Assembly: GCA_034231615.1 (NCBI GenBank) | Contig: CM067307.1 | Location: 3,125,147-3,189,146 of the forward strand | Direction: 5' to 3' | Source of the DNA: Meghimatium bilineatum | Taxonomy: Eukaryota > Mollusca > Gastropoda > Stylommatophora > Philomycidae | DNA: 64,000 nt | Shown here: piece after piece, positions 23,426 through 35,094 of the stretch | Position numbering within the stretch: the first letter of the stretch is position 1 | How the letters are laid out: each line of letters starts with the position of its first letter | The notes under the pieces: model-generated | What the model saw: only the letters and a program-made list of their open reading frames with translations | Database searches by the model: none | What the model was told of the DNA's origin: nothing | Translations under genes and position numbers: made by a program

Positions 23426-24942
23426 CTATACATTGTAAATCGGTTGCAACTGTAGCCCACGAATTAAGTCCGCTGCCTTTTCGCCTATCATCATCGCTGC
23501 AGCGTTAGTATTTGCAGACACAATATATGGCATGATTGATGTGTCGGCTACTCGTAATTTGTCTATTCCTCGAACCCTCAGTTGAGAGTCGACCACAGCT
23601 GACGAGTCATTAGCTGGGCCCATCTTGCAGGTTCCTACATAGTGAAATACAGTGTTTGGTCGGGATCTTATAACACACGCCCAGTGTTCACTAGATCCAA
23701 CAGAATATTCACTGCAGACTCTGATCTGACGGGTGTCCGCTATCCTAGCTCGTATGCTAGACAAAGCTTTTGTGTCAGCGAGTTTCTTACAAATCTCCAC
23801 CCCTTTAAGCATTATCTCCATTTCCTCTTTCCTCTGATAGTAGTTGGGGTATATTAGAGGATGATCAAAAGGATCCCTGCTTCGTAACTTAATCTCGCCT
23901 CTACTAGCAGGACGCATTGGACAAGGCAAACACACAAAACCGTTAGCAATATTGTCTCTATAAGAATAATCGTTCATGACATCAGAATTGACGTTAGCGC
24001 TGGCTAGAAACGCTGAATCCACGTCATTTCCCCGTGTGACGAACATTATTTGCAGATCTGGCCAATCTTTAAGTTTACTTTCTTCAGTCACTGACGTAAA
24101 GAACAATACAGTGCCACCAAACGTTGACAGTTTTCCTGTTCTCAGAAATTTATACTTAAGAAATTCCCAAGTGTCATTCCAACTAGAATCGTAAGTTCCG
24201 TCTGTGCGTTCAAATTCTACTAGAATGTCGTGAAGTGTATGGTCATGTAGATTTTTGCCAACAGGAAGATCTTTCACTACTGGAATGTTGAATACATCTA
24301 GTTCTTTCTTTGGTCCAATACCAGACAGCATTAGAATCTGAGGCGTTTCAAGAGCACCAGCTGACAGCACAATCTCCTTGCGTGCCTGCACCACAAACTT
24401 TCGTCCATTTTGAATAAGTTCTACAGACTCCGCCTTGCTATTGTTTATTATAACCCTCTGTACACGAGAGTTCAGGGCGATATTTAAATTGGATCTGTGT
24501 AGAAACGGACGCAGAAATGATCGACCTGTGTTTGATCTTTCCCCATTTTCAATGTTTTCCTGCACTGTTGTGAAACCTTCCATGGTTTTTCCATTGTAAT
24601 CTTCGTTATACGGATATCCTAATTCTCGAAATCCTTCCATGATCTTCTGTGCAAGAGGAATTTGGCTGTCACCTTGCGTGATTCCTACCATCCCTTCCGT
24701 CCCGTGGTAAACCGACTTCGACAACTTAGGACTTGTCATCTTCTCAGATCGCTTGAAGTAGGGTAGAACATGGTTATAATTCCAAGTAGGGTCTTGTGTG
24801 TATTCTGCCCATCGATCAAAATCATGTCTTGAACCCCTGACATACAACATGAAGTTGATACTGCTACTTCCGCCAAGGGCTCTACCTCTCGGCCATATTG
24901 CCTGTCCATTCTTTAGACCTTTGAAATTGGTCTTGTCAGGAG
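23426..24942 (-). CDS. GMC oxidoreductase exon 3 (terminal)
   Basis: 1517 bp, preceded by the acceptor TCTCTTTCAG. It begins [19 protein letters not shown] and runs uninterrupted to the stop at 23428-23426 (last residues IYNV). It carries both GMC signatures and the whole substrate-binding and catalytic part. An internal Met at 24850 would give a shorter 474-aa frame, but that start would drop signature 1 and the flavin fold, so the spliced form is preferred. Confidence 0.93.
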
Positions 24943-27900
24943 CTGAAAGAGATTACAATAATAGTGTACACAAGATGTAATTGTATTACTTACAATTATA
25001 CAAGATAAAGTAAACAAAATACACTAAGTAGTAAAATTACGATTAGAAAATACATGAACTCAGCGTTTCGACCAAAAAGTCTCTATCAAAATAGATATCT
25101 ACACTGAAGCCGGGGTAGTATAATGTTAAGTAATTCGCCAGCTGACCAGGAAACCCGGGTTTACTCGTTATTCGTAGTTTGAAAAAACAAATTACTCTCA
25201 TCACTCACCGAGACGCCAAGAAGTAGGAACCATGATTCATGCGCTGGACAGGTTGAGGAAAGCCGGTCAGTTTCTGGGCAACCACTGACTAGGCAATTTC
25301 TGGGCAACCATTGATTAGGCAGCTTGTGGGTAACCATTGGCTAGGCAGCTGAGTAGTTTTTGGGGAAACTGTTTGCGATAATACTTTGTTCATATCTCAT
25401 ATCTCGTTACCTTTACGTCCATATTTATGTACATCGATAAATAACAAAATCTATGCTGAGTTTGTGGATTAAGTACAGTGACGTCGCAACACTATGTGAG
25501 TACACATAGGTGCACATTCTCTTGTAGGTGATAACATGTATGCGTGATGATAGATCCTGCATCCGATTGTTGTGCAAACATCTCTGCGGTAATTTCCCTA
25601 GCTTAGTTATGAAGAAATCACTAGTGTATTCAAGATGTTGAGGGATTGAAATTTGCCCTCGATATCTTCTTTATAGAATATGTTTGTTTCCGAGAATCCC
25701 TGGAGATTATCGTTTGAAGCTACGGAGTTACGTGCTGTGAGTTGTACTATATGCTGGCCGCGCGCCTCTTTATTCAGAGAGATGGTCTACATATTGGGTA
25801 ATGAGAGTACAATTAAATGAATCCTCTACCTCTCTGGAGAAGAATGTCTCATCTGTCTAAAATGTCCCTTATTAAATTTAATCACGTTGTTGTTTTTTCT
25901 CTTTACGTTCTTCCTGAAATTTCTGCAGTTTAGTAGGATGTATTCCTGCAGTTTAGTAGGATTTATTCCTGCAGTTTAGGAGGATGTATTCCTGCAATTT
26001 CGCAGGATTTTTTCTTGCAGTTTAGCACGATGTACTGCTGCAGTGCAGCAGGATGTATCCCTGCAGTTTAACAAGGTGTATTTCTGCAGTTAAGCAGAAT
26101 GTGTTTCGGATATTGGAATGTGTAGATCACGTCCATAAACTGATTTCTTCCAGATTGGCATGCATTCTGTCTCTCAATAACCTTCAAGTAGAAACAGTTA
26201 TTAAATGAAAAATATTTAGTACTTAATAATACATAACCTTTCAGGGTCGTAAGAGTGCCACACTGGAGATCCATCAGGCTCGTAGTGGTGCCACACTGAC
26301 TGTAGTCCCGGCAGGGTCGTAGGGGTGCCACACTGGAGATATCAACACAGATGAGCCTTCAGATACCCCTGTCCTCAGACATTTGGAGGAGTGTAAAAAG
26401 TAATGCCCGGAACATCCCTTGACGTTATTAATCAAGAAATGTATGTGTGCAATTTTGCTCCTTCTCCGACGACTCTTCTATGCAAATTAATCTTAGAAAG
26501 TGAGTCATGTATCGTTACATGTCCACACCAAGACACGTTTACGATTACAATAACCTGCAAGTTTGTTTATTTGTTGTAGGACTAATATATTTGTTGTGTG
26601 TCTATGTAGATAATTGTCAACAAACATCCGTTGTACTTTTTTTCAAAAGTCTGAATTCTTCATTCTATATCCGCATTGAGTGTCCAACTTTCACATCGAT
26701 ACAACTTTCACATCGATACAACTTTCACATCGATACAACTTTCACATCGATACAACTTTCACATCGATACAACTTTCACAGCGATACAACTTTCACATCG
26801 ATACAACTTTCACATCGATACAACTTTCACATCGATACAACTTTCACATCGATATAAAAGTATATTTAGCACTAGTGGAATGGATAAGTCTACCCACAGA
26901 TTTCGAAACTTGTTTGAGAGTAGTAATAATACTTAGCAGGGAATGTAGAGAATGGTGTCCCACAGCTGTGGAGAAAGAGGTGCAGACTTTAGTCAGTGAG
27001 AATACCAAAGAGGGGGATGTGATTATATACACTGATGGATCTGTGATTAGACATGTTCGCAGTGCTTGAGCCTTCACAGCACAGTGCGCAGGTAAAACGA
27101 TGAAGGATGAGAGTGGTACCTTTGCTGTGACTACGAGTACCATGACCATGGCAGTGACCAGGGCATTTGAATGGGTAGTCACACAGAAGGTAACGCAGGT
27201 CTGCATCTTAAGTGACTCTATGAGTATGATTAGGAAGGTACAAGTGGGTCTTGCTTGCGAACAGTGGATTGAGGCCTTGAAAAAGGCGAGGCTGAAAGTG
27301 GTTACATTTATTTTCGTGCCGGAACATGTGAGTGTTCGAAGCACTGAAAGAGCAGATCACCTGTCGTCATGCGCGATTGTGGCACAGAGTGATGGGGTAA
27401 TAGATCGCGCTGATGTTTTGAACTCCATAAGAAATATTGCACGGGAGAGTGAGACCAGTGTGGATCGTGATTCCTTTTCAATGACTAGGATTAAAGATCA
27501 GGGTTTGAAATGCGGTGTTGCTAGAAGTGAACATTTTGAATGGCGCAGAAGAATGATGGTCAACCAGCATAGGACATGTACTCTCAGCAGAAGTGTAATG
27601 GCGTATACACTAAGGAAGAGATCGGAAGTAGCAACTATGGACGTGTCCAGTTTGCAGTGATGAATATCCGACGTCTACTAACTAACTAACTAACTGACTG
27701 ACTGACTGACTGACTAACTGATTGACTGACTGAATTAACTAAACTAACTATATATTGATTATTACTGTAATACCGATCTTATTTTTCCAAATCATATTTA
27801 ACCTTGCCATGGCAACCATGGTCATGGAAAGACTTAACTTAACCTGATGCCCTGAGTTGTCATCATCACTTATATGAAACCCACGATATCTGATTAACTT

Positions 27901-30900
27901 CTTGGCCAGTGAAGATCCTTATACGATGCTCTCCTGGCAGAACGTGACGATGCTGGCGTACCGCTGTACTGGGATGTCGCCTTCGAAGGCCAAACATACG
28001 CACATAATCTCCTAAATATATATATGAACCCCTAGCCCGTGAGTGTTGCAAAGGTACCATGGTGGACGCGTCACCACACAGAGACATGCAGAGATTTATA
28101 TCTTTAACGATGCGGAAAAATAAGGAAAGATTGTAACGTGTTCAGAACTTGATGTATGTTGTCTATGTTCTCTACTTTTCTTCCTACCAATGACTGTTCC
28201 ATGTACCATCTTATTTGACAAGGAATCACTGCTGTCATCACATGACCATATCATCTCCAGATTTCACTAACACAAGTATGCGGATGAGACACCAATCCTT
28301 ATACGAGTTTCGGTGTTATCTCGTTAATCAACAATGTGTTTTTGTCAGAAACGATAATTACTATCAAGAGCTACTTACTCACAGCTATATGAAGTACTGC
28401 TTCAGTGTCATTATCATGAATCATTAGCATCCATCATCATCATCCATCATACTGTTTCACTGATACAACGGCATAACAACAAGTGACATATTAAAAAATC
28501 TACGTATTCAGAAATAATGCCTTCATCAGTGTAAGACATTGAAAAAGATTACACTAAAACTATTAATCACATCGACAGAGTAAGAACCTGTATAAAAGTT
28601 TGCCACAACATCTGGATCCTCCGTCTGGATTAAACGAGCTAATCCAGGAGTGGATATATAAGGATGCCCATTGTCGTCTCCTCCAGCTTCAACAAGCAGC
28701 ACAGTGACATGAGGATTCTCACTAAGTCTGCTAGCTATGACTGCTCCAGCAGAGCCTGCGCCAACTGTCGATACATATTTGAAAAATAGAATATAGATTA
28801 TAATATTATCAATTCATACATAGTTTCTAAAAACACATACTAAACACATAATAACACGTAATAAACACATAACAAACACGTAATAAACACGTAATAAATA
28901 CGTAATAAACACATACTACACACGTAATAAACACATACTACACACGTAATAAACACATACTACACACGTAATAAACACATACTACACACGTAATAAACAC
29001 ATACTACACACGTAATAAACACATACTACACACGTAATAAACACATACTACACACGTAATAAACACATACTACACACGTAATAAACACATACTACACACG
29101 TAATAAACACATACTACACACGTAATAAACACATACTACACACGTAATAAACACATACTACACACGTAATAAACACATACTACACACGTAATAAACACAT
29201 AGTACACACGTAATAAACACATACTACACACGTAATAAACACATAACAAACACGTAATAAACACGTAATAAATACGTAATAAACACATACTACACACGTA
29301 ATAAACACATACTACACACGTAATAAACACATACTACACACGTAATAAACACATACTACACACGTAATAAACACATACTACACACGTAATAAACACATAC
29401 TACACACGTAATAAACACATACTACACACGTAATAAACACATACTACACACGTAATAAACACATACTACACACGTATTAAACACATACTACACACGTAAT
29501 AAACACATACTACACACGTAATAAACACATACTACACACGTAATAAACACATACTACACACGTAATAAACACATACTACACACGTAATAAACACATACTA
29601 CACACGTAATAAACACATACTACACACGTAATAAACACATACTACACACGTAATAAACACATACTACACACGTAATAAACACATAGTACACACGTAATAA
29701 ACACATACTACACACGTAATAAACACATACTACACACGTAATAAACACATACTACACACGTAATAAACACATACTACACACGTAATAAACACATAATACA
29801 TATATACTTAACACATAATAAACGCACAATAAGCTCCCATGTGTGCAACACTCTATCATATTGCCAACTTTGTGTTTGATCTGTATTCAGTTGTTTATTG
29901 CCTTATAAGTTATTTAATTGTATCTTGAACTTCAACTTCACTGCTTTAACACATTTCAGATCTGTAGATTTTTCTGTTATTATACGCACGCGTTTATTCT
30001 TCCGTTACTCTTTCTTCTGTTATTGTTATTCTTGGCTTGCATCTTCTTTTTCTCTCATCTTCCCGTTTTTAGTATTTTCTTTTGTTCCTCTATTACATTA
30101 TATATTATTCTTTTGTAATATTAATTTTCTATCTGTTTCTCATTGGCCTGATGAAGATTTGTTTAGTCGAGACGACTTCTGTGTATGTTTATGTTGTGTG
30201 TTATGTACTTTGTTGGAGCACTCCGTACTTATATATGTTTATAAATCATATCAAATAACGACGCAGCATGTTACGTCACATCAAATCACATCATGGCCAT
30301 ATCGTATCATATCATATGTTATGATATCAGATTATATCACATCCTAATATATTATACTACATCATATACCATCACAAAAATATCATATTGCATTACCTGA
30401 CATTGTAGTGTGTTGTTTTGTATTCCTGGACACTGTAGTCGCATTCCTATTCGCCTTTGTGTTGAATTTTATTACATTGTTTACTAAGATTATGTAATTT
30501 TTTATCTATTATTGATCATTATTCTGACGAAGGTGACAGAGAGAGAACACAGAAGAGAAAGAAATAATAACATATTCAGTAATATTAGCAGTAATAGTAG
30601 ACGTTGTAATAGTAGCAGTAATAGTAGCAATAATAGTAGCAGTAATAGTAGATGTAGTAATAGTAGCAGTAATAGTAGATGTAGTAATAGTAACAGTAAT
30701 AGTAGATGTAGTAATAGTAGCAGTAATATTAGCAGTAATAATAGATGTAGTAATAGTAGCAGTAATAGTAGCAGTAATAGTAGATGTAGTAATAGTAGCA
30801 GTAATAGTAGATGTAGTAATAGTAGCAGTAATAGTAGATGTAGTAATAGTAACAGTAATAGTAGATGTAGTAATAGTAGCAGTAATAGTAGATGTAGTAG

Positions 30901-33211
30901 TAGTAGCAGTAATAATAGATGCAGTAATGGTAGCAGTAATAGTAGCAGTAATAGTAGATGTAGTAATAGTAGCAGTAATAGTAGATGTAGTAATAGTAGC
31001 AGTAATAGTAGATGTAGTAATAGTAGCAGTAATAGTATATGTAGTAATAGTAGCAGTAATAGTAGCAGTAATAGTAGATGTAGTAATAGTAGCAGTAATA
31101 GTAGATGTAGTAATAGTAGCAGTAATAGTAGCAGTAATAGTAGATGTAGTAATAGTAGCAGTAATAGTAGATGTAGTAATAGTAACAGTAATAGTAGATG
31201 TAGTAATAGTAGCAGTAATAGTAGATGTAGTAATGGTAGCAGTAATAGTAGCAGTAATAGTAGATGTAGTAATAGTAGCAGTAATAGTAGATGTAGTAAT
31301 AGTAGCAGTAATAGTAGATGTAGTAATAGTAGCAGTAATAGTAGATGTAGTAATAGTAGCAGTAATAGTAGCAGTAATAGTAGATGTAGTAATAGTAGCA
31401 GTAATAGTAGATGTAGTAATAGTAGCAGTAATAGTATATGTAGTAATAGTAGCAGTAATAGTAGCAGTAATAGTAGCAGTAGTAGTAGATGTATTAATAT
31501 TAGCAGTAATAGTAGCAGTACTATTGGATTTAGTAATAGTAGACATAGTACTAGTTGCAGTTATTGTAAATGCAGTAATAATAGACATAGTACTAGTTGC
31601 AAATATTGTAAATGCAGTAATAGTAGACATAGTACTAGTTGCAGTTATTGTAAATGCAGTAATAATAGTAGCAGTGGTTGATATATCTGCAGCAGGAGTA
31701 TAACCAGTAAAACGATGGTTGTATATGAGAGTTCAGGAGCTGCATGTCAAAGTCGATACAAAACAGCCCAGTAGGAGTAGCAAAGTATATCAGCGATAGC
31801 AGTTAGTTCAAGGTTTGTATCTCTAAAAAGACACACATCAGCACACAAAGGTACAAGCGGGTCTGTGATACATTTGACATACTGCGGGGCACTCTGTGTA
31901 GCTCAGGTTGGTATTGTGAATCACATCTGTCATCGGCACGGATCGTAGAATACATTTTTGTAATACAACAATAATACTATCGTCTGGGAGAATGGAAATG
32001 TGCCTACCACGTAAGAGATGCGTTATACGTCATCATAGTCATGGATCTTATATTGTATTTCTTATAGCACAACACTAATGCTACTATCTGACAGGACGGA
32101 ATAGTGCCTACTACTGTAGCAGCGTCAGCTGTATTAGCAGCTGTATTAGCAGATGTATTAGCAGATGTATTAGCAGCTGTATTAGCAGCTGTATTAGCAG
32201 CTGTATTAGCAGCTGTATTAGCAGATGTATTAGCAGCTGTATTAGCAGCTGTATTAGCAGATGTATTAGCAGCTGTATTAGCAGCTGTATTAGAAGCTGT
32301 ATTAGCAGCTGTATTAGCAGCTGTATTAGCAGCTGTATTAGCAGCTGTATTAGCAGCTGTATTAGCAGCTGTATTAGCAGCTGTATTAGCAGCTGTATTG
32401 CAATCACATTTGTAGTAGCAGTGATGGTAGCAGGAACATTATAATTCGTTGTAGTACATTAATATTACTTACCCACAATGTAGTACATTAATATTACTTA
32501 CCCACAATGTAGTACATTAATATTACTTACCCACAATGTAGTACATTAATATTACTTACCCACAATGTAGTACATTAATATTACTTACCCACAATGTAGT
32601 ACATTAATATTACTTACCCACAATGTAGTACATTAATATTACTTACCCACAATGTAGTACATTAATATTACTTACCCACAATGTAGTACATTAATATTAC
32701 TTACCCACAATGTAGTACATTAATATTACTTACCCACAATGTAGTACATTAATATTACTTACCCACAATGTAGTACATTAATATTACTTACCCACAATGT
32801 AGTACATTAATATTACTTACCCACAATGTAGTACATTAATATTACTTACCCACAATGTAGTACATTAATATTACTTACCCACAATGTAGTACATTAATAT
32901 TACTTACCCACAATGTAGTACATTAATATTACTTACCCACAATGTAGTACATTAATATTACTTACCCACAATGTAGTACATTAATATTACTTACCCACAA
33001 TGTAGTACATTAATATTACTTACCCACAATGTAGTACATTAATATTACTTACCCACAATGTAGTACATTAATATTACTTACCCACAATGTAGTCGTATGA
33101 TGCCTTCGGTCCAGACACAAACGCAGATGTTTCTTTATTATTAGCAACATAATACCACCGGACTAAAGCTGCGGACAGAGCAACAATTACAGCCGTGGAC
33201 ACCAACGACAT
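23426..33211 (-). CDS. GMC (FAD-dependent) oxidoreductase, three exons, 607 aa deduced
   Basis: Exons, in transcript order: 33211-33082, 28764-28588 and 24942-23426. All introns are GT-AG and in phase 1. The protein starts with a hydrophobic N-terminal anchor or signal (about residues 4-23, [14 protein letters not shown]). The FAD-binding motif YDYIVVGAGSAG (39-50) is split by intron 1, and the ribose-binding acid is in [11 protein letters not shown] signature 1 is [11 protein letters not shown] (122-132) and signature 2 is [15 protein letters not shown] (about 298-312). The C-terminal catalytic region has HYVGTCKMG (His-536) and [18 protein letters not shown], so the active-site pair looks like His plus Asn rather than His-His. 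Length and motif order fit choline- or glucose-dehydrogenase-like GMC enzymes, which oxidise an alcohol group using FAD. The substrate cannot be read from sequence. No frameshift or internal stop is present, so the gene appears functional. The introns, 4317 and 3645 bp, are filled with tandem arrays and a LINE fragment. Confidence 0.93.
24943..25910 (-). other. GMC intron 2, part without other genes
   Basis: This is the distal part of intron 2 (28587-24943). It has a three-copy imperfect repeat around CTGGGCAACCACTGACTAGG at about 25270-25350. No exon was found on either strand. Confidence 0.6.
25912..26100. repeat. 23-bp minisatellite, about 8 units
   Basis: Units centre on CCTGCAGTTTAGTAGGATGT and decay progressively to the right (CAATTTCGCAGGA, CAGTGCAGCAGGA). 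It lies in GMC intron 2. Confidence 0.85.
26238..26340. repeat. three-copy repeat of about 30-40 bp
   Basis: GGGTCGTAAGAGTGCCACAC, GGCTCGTAGTGGTGCCACAC and GGGTCGTAGGGGTGCCACAC follow one another in GMC intron 2. Confidence 0.75.
26690..26855. repeat. 17-bp minisatellite, about 10 units
   Basis: The unit is ATCGATACAACTTTCAC, one unit with GCGATA. All + frames are open because 17 is not a multiple of three and the unit lacks stops. The repeat borders the LINE fragment at 26880. Confidence 0.95.
26880..27765 (+). mobile_element. LINE fragment with RNase H domain, in GMC intron 2, antisense to the gene
   Basis: Encodes an RNase H domain: [10 protein letters not shown] (first Asp), [10 protein letters not shown] (third acid) and TERADHL (last Asp), with VTFIFVPEH between them. 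A stop at 27067-27069 replaces the expected Trp in SAWAF. The usual catalytic Glu region reads [10 protein letters not shown] with no Glu, so the domain is inactive. A second frame from 27070 runs to 27660 and includes the conserved tail [10 protein letters not shown]. The 3' end is a TAAC/TGAC tetranucleotide run (27675-27760), which suits I-clade-like LINEs carrying RNase H; clade assignment is inference. Same family as 54431-55216. Confidence 0.8.
27766..28587 (-). other. GMC intron 2, proximal part, no other feature
   Basis: Mostly unique sequence. An open minus-strand frame at 27866-28087 (73 codons) has no recognisable domain. A small CAT/ATC-rich run lies near 28425-28455. Confidence 0.5.
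28588..28764 (-). CDS. GMC oxidoreductase exon 2
   Basis: 177 bp, opened by the acceptor CGACAG and closed by the donor ACAG then GTTCTT, which is GT but weak. It encodes [13 protein letters not shown] through [12 protein letters not shown] to VVANFYT, i.e. the rest of the ADP-binding beta-alpha-beta fold and the start of the substrate region. Phase 1 at both ends matches exons 1 and 3. Confidence 0.9.
28840..29815. repeat. 22-bp minisatellite, about 42 units, in GMC intron 1
   Basis: The unit contains CACGTAATAAACACATACTA. A divergent block with ACATAACAAACACGTAATAA occurs at about 28867-28915 and again at 29243-29290, showing a copied block about 375 bp apart (17 units). Units outside that block are nearly identical. 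Confidence 0.95.
29816..30574. other. GMC intron 1 unique stretch
   Basis: AT-rich. Degenerate ATCATATC-like words lie at 30240-30400. No exon recognised; the longer open frames are low-complexity Phe/Leu/Ser-rich. Confidence 0.5.
30575..31680. repeat. trinucleotide-like array with 27-bp and 12-bp units
   Basis: Built from AGTAATAGTAGC and AGTAATAGTAGATGT blocks. A 27-bp unit is interrupted at intervals by an extra 12-bp AGTAATAGTAGC. Lengths are multiples of three, so frames stay open on both strands (for example SNSSSNSR and TITATITT peptides of 370-390 residues). These have no other protein features. Units become degenerate after 31480. Confidence 0.93.
31681..32118. other. GMC intron 1 unique stretch, nothing recognised
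   Basis: Two loosely similar segments (around 31970-32000 and 32070-32100, both with ACTATC then TCTG and GGA) suggest an old local duplication. No exon. Confidence 0.4.
32120..32399. repeat. 12-bp minisatellite, about 23 units
   Basis: The unit is GCAGCTGTATTA with a few GCAGATGTATTA and one GAAGCTG. It holds a CAGCTG E-box in nearly every unit. The open frames (LAAVLAAV on +, LLIQLLIQ on -) are repeat artefacts. Confidence 0.95.
32452..33090 (-). repeat. 29-bp array of the GMC exon 1 splice-donor junction, about 22 units
   Basis: On the minus strand each unit contains ACATTGTGGGTAAGTAATAT. This is the last codons of exon 1 (TAC ATT GTG G), the donor GTAAGT and the first intron bases. The gene-proximal unit is the real exon boundary (33082/33081); the others lie in intron 1. 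All units appear identical, so the array is young or homogenised. Use of any downstream donor would read through GTG GGT AAG TAA and stop, so only the first donor gives a full-length protein. Confidence 0.93.
33082..33211 (-). CDS. GMC oxidoreductase exon 1
   Basis: 130 bp: ATG at 33211-33209, 43 codons and one base, ending YDYIV before the donor GTAAGT (33081 downward). Joining to exon 2 restores the valine of IVVGAG, which confirms both boundaries. The donor junction is also the seed of the 29-bp array that follows immediately in intron 1. Confidence 0.9.
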
Positions 33212-33840
33212 ACTGGCATTTAAATATTAAGGTTGCATAAGTGTTAACTTATTTTCACACAGAATTGAGACCTGTTATCTTATTTACCAACAATTATTTA
33301 AAAAAAGACTATTCCGTAGATATCCAGAGTTGCAAATCTAGATCAACGATTCTCAACTTGTTTTCACCCTTGCTATTTTTCCAAGTTTCAAGACACATCT
33401 TCTGTGAATGAAATAATTTGGAATTAGATATGAAAATATGAACGATGGATTCCTGCAGGGTAGAGTGTGAATCTTGGTCAACTAGAGAGTCACGGGAACC
33501 ATCAATATGAATACTCTTCGTCATCTAATGGGAGGGGGGATTAGGGATGGACACTAGTGAATTTTTCCAGAAACCAATAATGTTACCTTGTAACCAAAAA
33601 CCGAATAACCACATTTTTCTATACCCGGCTCCGTAAAAAAGAAATTAGTTGACTATGTTTGCAAGTTTTTCAACTGTATTGTTATATTCTTCGTTGTATG
33701 CGCTTATTTTCAGACATCCAACACGAATGTTTCTGCGGTTGCCCTGGGAGAATGATGAAAAAACGTTGTTTTACCGTTTAATTTGGCCCATGTAGACCCA
33801 GAAAATCACATTTCTTCACGCCTTTAAATTTGTTGAGCAT
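33212..33840. other. region upstream of the GMC oxidoreductase start
   Basis: Expected to contain the 5' UTR and promoter of the minus-strand GMC gene. No convincing TATA box or conserved motif could be assigned, and no other gene was recognised. Confidence 0.4.
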
Positions 33841-33879
33841 ATCTAGTTTATGATAATCTTCCTATCTCTCGTCTCTCGA

Positions 33880-34250
33880 TGGGATCGTTTCAACGCAGGT
33901 TGTGATAGTCTCCCTACCTGTCGCCTGTCGAGGATAGTCTCTCAAACTAGCGTGTGATAACCTACCTATCTGTCGCCTGTCGAGGATAACGTTTCAAACT
34001 AGCGTGTGATAACCTACCTATCTGTCGCCTGTCGAGGATAACGTTTCAAACTAGCGTGCGATAACCTACCTATTTGTCGCCTGTCGAGGATAGCGTTTCA
34101 AACTAGCGTGCGATAACCTACCTATTTGTCGCCTGTCGAGGATAGCGTTTCAAACTAGCGTGTGATAACCTACCTAACTGTCGCCTGTCGAGGATAGCGT
34201 TTCAAACTAGCGTGTGATAACCTACCTTCTGTCGCGGAGATAGTTTCAAT
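33880..34250. repeat. 52-bp minisatellite, about 6-7 units
   Basis: Units contain GATAACCTACCTATCTGTCG and CTGTCGAGGATAGCGTTTCA. Degenerate flanking copies extend from about 33850 to 34330. Confidence 0.92.
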
Positions 34251-34330
34251 ATAACCTGCCATAGTCATCCTAACTGTTGCCTGTTGAAAAGAGCGTATCA
34301 ACCTAGCCCGTGATAACCTTCCAACATGTC

Positions 34331-35090
34331 GCTTATCTAAGAGAGGTTATCAACTTAGCAAGTAATAATCTCAATTTCTCTCGGCAGGCGAGTAGTAGAG
34401 TGTATTATCTCTATTGCATGATATTTTATCACAAATATTATCGTCTGACTTTACATGACAAAATATATCTCTGTGTGGCAGTCTCCAAGGAGACGATACG
34501 ATTCTAGATTTGGACATGGGTCGACTACGTCTGTCTATTATGAGGTGTTCATCTCGCCAGTGGACTTGTCCCGCGTAATTAGACGGCCCATTGTACAGTG
34601 TGCCATCTAGAACTGAATCCCTTTTTTCATCGCGAAACTAGTTGCACAATATGAAACGCTCTCTAGAATATAGTTCGTCTAAGGTTGGTTCGCCATCTTG
34701 TCCGAGGTTTCACTCACCGACACCATCTTCTTCAAGTTTTAGCTTCTACACTCATTTTCGTTTTTACCGGAAACACATGGACATGTCATTCCACTTTCTA
34801 CATGTGCTGCTATCGGGAGCCAGTTGAAGGCTTGTTCTCGAACATGTACAATGACCTCGCTATGGTTTCAGTCTTCTCAATTATCCCTGCCGTCTAGCAC
34901 TGTGCCATTTTGCGTGTACTCAATAGACGGACCTTACTTCTCAAGAGACTAGTTCCTTCCCTACACACGCTTTCATGAGCTTCACGACAAGCTTCCCCCA
35001 GGATTCTATGCTATGCGTTATATTACAGTGTTCTGGGACAAGGTCATAATATGATGGTCAAGAGTTACTATTCAGGTTGCTAGTGCTAAG
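34331..35090. other. unique stretch, no gene recognised
   Basis: Small open frames on the + strand (61-70 codons around 34640-34900) lack domains or splice-site support. Confidence 0.45.
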
Positions 35091-35094
35091 TAAG

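Noticed and set aside
27866-28087. 73-codon minus-strand frame in GMC intron 2
   Set aside because: No recognised domain and no splice sites to the flanking GMC exons; the GMC protein is complete without it.
28840-29815. CRISPR-like regular repeat
   Set aside because: This array and all the others are directly tandem with no unique spacers, and the sequence is eukaryotic.
30509-31703. Ser/Asn- and Thr/Ile-rich frames of 258-389 aa
   Set aside because: Artefacts of a trinucleotide-like array within GMC intron 1, open on both strands.
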